Below, in pieces: positions 61,484 to 64,000 of a stretch of DNA of 64,000 nucleotides. Source of the DNA: Thiocapsa imhoffii (lineage in GTDB: Bacteria > Pseudomonadota > Gammaproteobacteria > Chromatiales > Chromatiaceae); the NCBI RefSeq assembly GCF_016583985.1, contig NZ_NRSD01000009.1:97818-161817 (forward strand), in the 5' to 3' direction. Both the position numbers and the translations under genes were made by a program. Below the pieces are notes generated by a model. That model did not search any database. It saw only the letters and a list, made by a program, of their open reading frames with translations, and was not told where the DNA came from. Every line of letters starts with the position of its first letter. The stretch's first letter is position 1.

Positions 61484-62250
61484 TCGAGCGTCTCCAGTAG
61501 CTTGTCAGTTACATAGCTAAAAAATATGCGGTTTTTATCCGCTCTCAACGCCTTCAGCTGATCCCATAGCCGCTCTTGGTCAGAAACATCGATCGTCAAA
61601 CGTTGTTTTAGGTCAATGTCAAGGATCACAGTAACGCTTTCTGCCGGTGCCGACGGTGCGTCGAGGGCTTGAGTGACAATCGCGACGGCTTGCGTCTCCG
61701 GGAGCGGAATCACGACCCTCTGCAGAAAGGACTGCAACGCCTGAGGCAAGGAAGCCGGCACTTCTGGCGGCGCCCTGAGATAGTCGGAAAAATCCCTGAT
61801 CGGTAACGGCAAACGAAGCTCGTTGATGTAGCGGACAGCAATCTGAGTGATTCGGCCTTGCCCAGCCTCGTTCGGCACCACAACCTTAGCGAATGTATCC
61901 CAATAACGAAGCGCGGACTCTATGAGCTCTTCCCAGTTTTCATAGGGATACAAGCGACTCAGGGTGAACCCGTTCAATCGGCATTGCAACACATAGGGCC
62001 GCTGACTCGACTGCAGACGTAAACCATGGCGTGCGACTTGTGATTCAGGGGCCGGTGCTGTTCCCTCTATTCCGACCTGTAATCCAAATTCCGTGCGCCA
62101 AAGAGGTGACGACCTGTCGAACTCCGACGCCAACGCCTCGGCGTATACATCGAGGTCGTCGAGATTGGCAGCGGGATCAAACTGAATATCGATGACCGCC
62201 TCACGCACCGGGGCATTGGTCAATTTTCTAACATTCACGGTGATATCCAC
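61480..62250 (-). CDS. TIGR04255-family protein
   Basis: 256-residue soluble protein resembling the sporadically distributed TIGR04255 family. LTNAPVREAVIDIQFDPAAN at the N-terminus is the recognisable opening, with GLRLQSSQRPYVLQCRLNGF, TLSRLYPYENWEELIESALR and ITQIAVRYINELRLPLPIRD in the middle and a beta/alpha C-terminus. The family's function is unknown. The start is GTG at 62250, with GAGG just upstream; a tiny gene (62258-62401) ends 7 bases before it. It heads a coupled three-gene series with 61007-61483 and 60565-61065. Confidence 0.75.
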   Translation of the reverse strand: MDITVNVRKLTNAPVREAVIDIQFDPAANLDDLDVYAEALASEFDRSSPLWRTEFGLQVGIEGTAPAPESQVARHGLRLQSSQRPYVLQCRLNGFTLSRLYPYENWEELIESALRYWDTFAKVVVPNEAGQGRITQIAVRYINELRLPLPIRDFSDYLRAPPEVPASLPQALQSFLQRVVIPLPETQAVAIVTQALDAPSAPAESVTVILDIDLKQRLTIDVSDQERLWDQLKALRADKNRIFFSYVTDKLLETLE

Positions 62251-62257
62251 AGCCTCA

Positions 62258-62401
62258 TCAGTACCATTTCAGTGAATCCAGAAAGAAATTCGCTGTATCT
62301 CTGAGATCTCTTCCCAGGACCCGCTCGACGATGTCGCGGTCTGTACCGTGAAAGCCGAGCAACAAACCTGGCAGTATCTCGTCACGCGGGGTCGCCGCCA
62401 T
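62258..62401 (-). CDS. Tiny gene, 47 residues, possibly a truncated toxin
   Basis: A 47-codon frame starts at an ATG that shares one base with the TAA stop of the 65-residue gene upstream (TAATG) and ends 7 bases before the TIGR04255 gene. The product begins MAATPRDEILPGLLLGFHGT and continues DRDIVERVLGRD. The GFHGTD stretch recalls the N-terminus of ADP-ribosyltransferase-like toxins of toxin-antitoxin pairs, which are normally 150-200 residues, so this may be a truncated remnant. The coupled start argues that it is, or was, translated. Confidence in the frame is moderate; in the function, low. Confidence 0.45.
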   Translation of the reverse strand: MAATPRDEILPGLLLGFHGTDRDIVERVLGRDLRDTANFFLDSLKWY

Positions 62402-62598
62402 TAGCCGCCGAACGCTTTGGTTAGCTTGCCCTTTTTCGTGACGATCCCGGCACGCTGCATGACACGCTGCAGCGCTATGGGATCAGCCTCGAGCTGATCG
62501 ACCGTGCGCGCAATCGCACGAATCTCAGCATGCGCCGATTGCGGGAGTCTTGTCTGTGCGATTCCGGCCGGCCGCTTGGTCGATGTGTACTTTTTCAT
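62401..62598 (-). CDS. Small basic protein, antitoxin-like
   Basis: 65-residue protein. The N-terminus is basic (MKKYTSTKRPAGIAQTRLPQ) and the rest is helical (HAEIRAIARTVDQLEADPIA; LQRVMQRAGIVTKKGKLTKA). The size and helix pattern recall small antitoxins or DNA-binding partners, but no family is certain. Its stop overlaps the start of the 47-residue frame. A GGAG lies 11-14 bases before its ATG. It is the 5'-most gene of the unit running down to 60565, and repeat copy C lies just upstream of it. Confidence 0.55.
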   Translation of the reverse strand: MKKYTSTKRPAGIAQTRLPQSAHAEIRAIARTVDQLEADPIALQRVMQRAGIVTKKGKLTKAFGG

Positions 62599-62685
62599 AG
62601 TCTTCAGCTCCGGATCCTGCCTTGGTCGTCACTCAGGTCCGCGGGTTGACGTCAGAAGTATCACGTGCCCTAGATTCACTTATTT

Positions 62686-62734
62686 ATCGCGTTCATTTCC
62701 AAGATTAAACGTGGTCCGTCACTGTTTATTCCCG
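62686..62734 (+). repeat. Dispersed repeat, copy C
   Basis: 49 bases (ATCGCGTTCATTTCCAAGAT and the following AAACGTGGTCCGTCACTG core to TTTATTCCCG) match the 3' part of copy A with one difference. It lies between the DUF2283 gene and the 65-residue gene, at the boundary of two gene sets. Confidence 0.85.
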
Positions 62735-62745
62735 GGGGACGGCAG

Positions 62746-62952
62746 TTATCGGTCGTGCTCGAATTGCATCACCGCGAGATCTTCCTTGCTAGCCCGTTCG
62801 GAGACATGCAAGAACTCAACGCCGACGACCTGATCGTCCTCATCGAAGTCGAGAATGACGCCGGGCCGGACCTCTTCGGACTCAACGATGGTGCTAGAGC
62901 GGAGACGAAAGTAAAGTGCGTCGCCTTCTTTGTCGAGTTTCAGCTTCATCAA
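62746..62952 (-). CDS. DUF2283-family protein
   Basis: 68-residue protein with the DUF2283 pattern: MKLKLDKEGDALYFRLRSST, IVESEEVRPGVILDFDEDDQ, then VVGVEFLHVSERA. DUF2283 proteins are small, beta-rich and often sit next to DUF4258 genes in a toxin-antitoxin-like arrangement. Here the start overlaps the DUF4258 gene's stop by 4 bases. The ATG is doubled (MM), and either could be used. The activity is unknown. Confidence 0.8.
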   Translation of the reverse strand: MMKLKLDKEGDALYFRLRSSTIVESEEVRPGVILDFDEDDQVVGVEFLHVSERASKEDLAVMQFEHDR

Positions 62953-63185
62953 AATGTCCTCAGTCGGCGATCAAAAAAGACAGTCACACAGGTCGGCGAG
63001 CCGCCCGCGACACTGATCACCACGCGGAGCCAGCGATGCCCACGTTCGGGGACTTGCTTGAGATAATGGCGGGTACCGTCTGCGCGTTCCTCTGTTCGGT
63101 CAGGATCCCTGAAGGCCCTCTCAGCCCAAGCCAGTGGAATTTCACGCTCTTCGAGCATCTTCCGGCAATGTGCACTGAAATCCAT
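62949..63185 (-). CDS. DUF4258-family protein
   Basis: 78-residue protein with the DUF4258 pattern: FSAHCRKMLEEREIPLAWAE at the N-terminus, with the family's Ser-His and RxI/RGI-like features, then GTRHYLKQVPERGHRWLRVV and SVAGGSPTCVTVFFDRRLRT. These proteins resemble RelE-type folds and are often paired with DUF2283 genes, so this may be the toxin of the pair. It overlaps the partner by 4 bases and is translated first. The start is the ATG at 63185. Confidence 0.78.
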   Translation of the reverse strand: MDFSAHCRKMLEEREIPLAWAERAFRDPDRTEERADGTRHYLKQVPERGHRWLRVVISVAGGSPTCVTVFFDRRLRTF

Positions 63186-63269
63186 GGCGGAGCAAATTCC
63201 TCGAAGTGACCGTACTCAATCAAAGTAATTTTAAGATGGGCGGTCAGAGTTTCAACGGCCAGCGCGATA

Positions 63270-63724
63270 CGGCTGGACGTTGGTTTTCGCAGAGGCCGCC
63301 GAACTGGCACACCAGGGCGCGGCGCGTGATCTCGGACAGGCGCTCGCGATGGCGGATCAGCTCGTCGAGCCACACCGCCGCCTTGAAGCCGAAGCTGATG
63401 GGCGCCGCCTGCTGCTGGATGCTGGAAGGTCCGGCCGGCCATGACCGTGTCGCGATGATCGCGGGCGAGGCGCGCCACCGCGCCGATCACCTCGTCGATC
63501 TGCTGCTCGAGCATCCTGAAATCGAGCCGCTTGATCACCGCCGCTCGACTGATCTCTTCGGCCGCGCCGACCGGGATCAAGCCGAGCCGCGCCTGCGTGC
63601 GCGCCAGCGCCGCCTCGACGTCCAGCCAGGAGCGAAAGCGCGCCTCGTCCGAAAAGAGATGGCGCATTGCCGGATTGGTGAAGGTATCGCCGAAGTCAAG
63701 ACTGTCAATCAGACTCGCAGCCAT
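63270..63724 (-). pseudogene. Lyase-family (adenylosuccinate lyase / PcaB-like) pseudogene
   Basis: The N-terminal residues SLIDSLDFGDTFTNPAMRHL, FSDEARFRSWLDVEAALART and QARLGLIPVGAAEEISRAAV are the start of a lyase_1 superfamily protein. The sequence then jumps from VIKRLDF to RMLEQQIDEVIGAVARLARD and HRDTVMAGRTF, missing the segment that carries the catalytic HWGATTQD-type motif. A frameshift follows: the next homologous stretch (QQAAPISFGFKAAVWLDELI, RHRERLSEITRRALVCQFGG) is in another frame. The rest of the gene is gone. So it has an internal deletion, a frameshift and a 3' truncation. The long open frame on this strand (to 64000) reads mostly non-homologous sequence. Confidence 0.75.
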
Positions 63725-64000
63725 GTCGACACCCGATGACCGTAGCGAGGACGGTTTTGCTCCTGCCCGAAGCGCTGTTTCATGAGTATCGCAACTGTCT
63801 TGATCGCGATGTGGAGAACCGGGGGAAGACCACGATTGATCGCGTTCATGACCAAGATTAAAACGTGGTCCATCCCTGAGGTATCCCCAATAAAACGCCA
63901 TTAGATACAATGTACTAGAGAAGCAATCTATAGAGAAAATGAACATGCATGGGGTTTGATGGTCCACAACGGGCGACCAAACCTGCGGAGGACCCCCCAT
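63725..64000. other. Window end: repeat copy D and unassigned DNA
   Basis: After repeat copy D (63752-63877) the sequence is AT-rich (63890-63950) and then ends in a G/C-rich segment with GGTCC and GGACC words at 63961-63994 that could be the edge of another element. No gene is supported here. Confidence 0.35.
63752..63888 (+). repeat. Dispersed repeat, copy D (long form)
   Basis: About 125 bases match copy A from CGGTTTTGCTC through the AAACGTGGTCC core. It then reads CCCTGAGGTATCCCC, the inverted counterpart of the element at copy E (59078-59092). It lies next to the start of the lyase pseudogene. Confidence 0.85.

Noticed and set aside
63017..64000. 327-codon minus-strand frame as one protein
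   Set aside because: Only the middle (63724 down to about 63400) resembles a lyase; the 5' part reads through repeat copy D and the 3' part is frameshifted relative to lyase homology.

Overview
The window is GC-rich, densely coded DNA from a Gram-negative bacterium. The Wza/Wzc exopolysaccharide machinery, a CbrA-like symporter/histidine-kinase hybrid and the overall gene style fit a gammaproteobacterium, possibly a purple sulfur bacterium (Chromatiales). That placement is an impression from gene content; no rRNA or other marker gene is present.

Left part (1-8937). The window opens inside a glycogen phosphorylase gene. It continues with a gene-poor stretch ending in a tRNA-3'-end-like remnant, a PIN-domain gene, a strong stem-loop, an unknown exported protein and a TumE/TumA-type toxin-antitoxin pair. 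Then comes a signalling operon: a small membrane protein, a sodium/solute-symporter-type histidine kinase and a single-domain response regulator. After a degenerate heptanucleotide repeat follows a CBS/DUF294 nucleotidyltransferase-like protein.

Middle part (9210-58366). This is a polysaccharide biosynthesis locus of about 49 kb. A WecA/MraY-type initiating phosphoglycosyltransferase and a SPOR-domain membrane protein are on the plus strand; everything else is on the minus strand. The backbone comprises a PHP-type tyrosine phosphatase, two Wzy/ligase-type polytopic proteins, the BY-kinase copolymerase Wzc, the outer-membrane export lipoprotein Wza, a TPR/beta-sandwich protein and a FecR-like exported protein. 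About twenty glycosyltransferases or glycosyltransferase-like proteins follow (GT2, GT4, exostosin-like, DUF288/STELLO-like). Modification enzymes are interleaved: hexapeptide and membrane acyltransferases, FkbM and other methyltransferases, a sulfotransferase and an AsnB amidotransferase. Many genes overlap by 1-20 bases. AT-richer islands (about 31.0-31.8, 39.2-40.2, 45.6-48.1 and 51.2-53.7 kb) show that the locus is a mosaic. No flippase (Wzx), no ABC exporter and no nucleotide-sugar synthesis genes are visible, so these must lie elsewhere.

Right part (58363-64000). This is a degraded accessory region. It holds a remnant of a PD-(D/E)XK transposase-family gene, a transposase-like remnant, an internally deleted and frameshifted lyase pseudogene, and several copies of a dispersed repeat. 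Between them sit small intact minus-strand gene sets: a 70-aa/199-aa pair with a C-terminal membrane anchor, a compact cluster containing a TIGR04255-type protein with two unknown partners and two tiny upstream genes, and a DUF4258/DUF2283 pair. The TIGR04255 cluster is the best candidate for an uncharacterised system, but nothing in the sequence proves its function.
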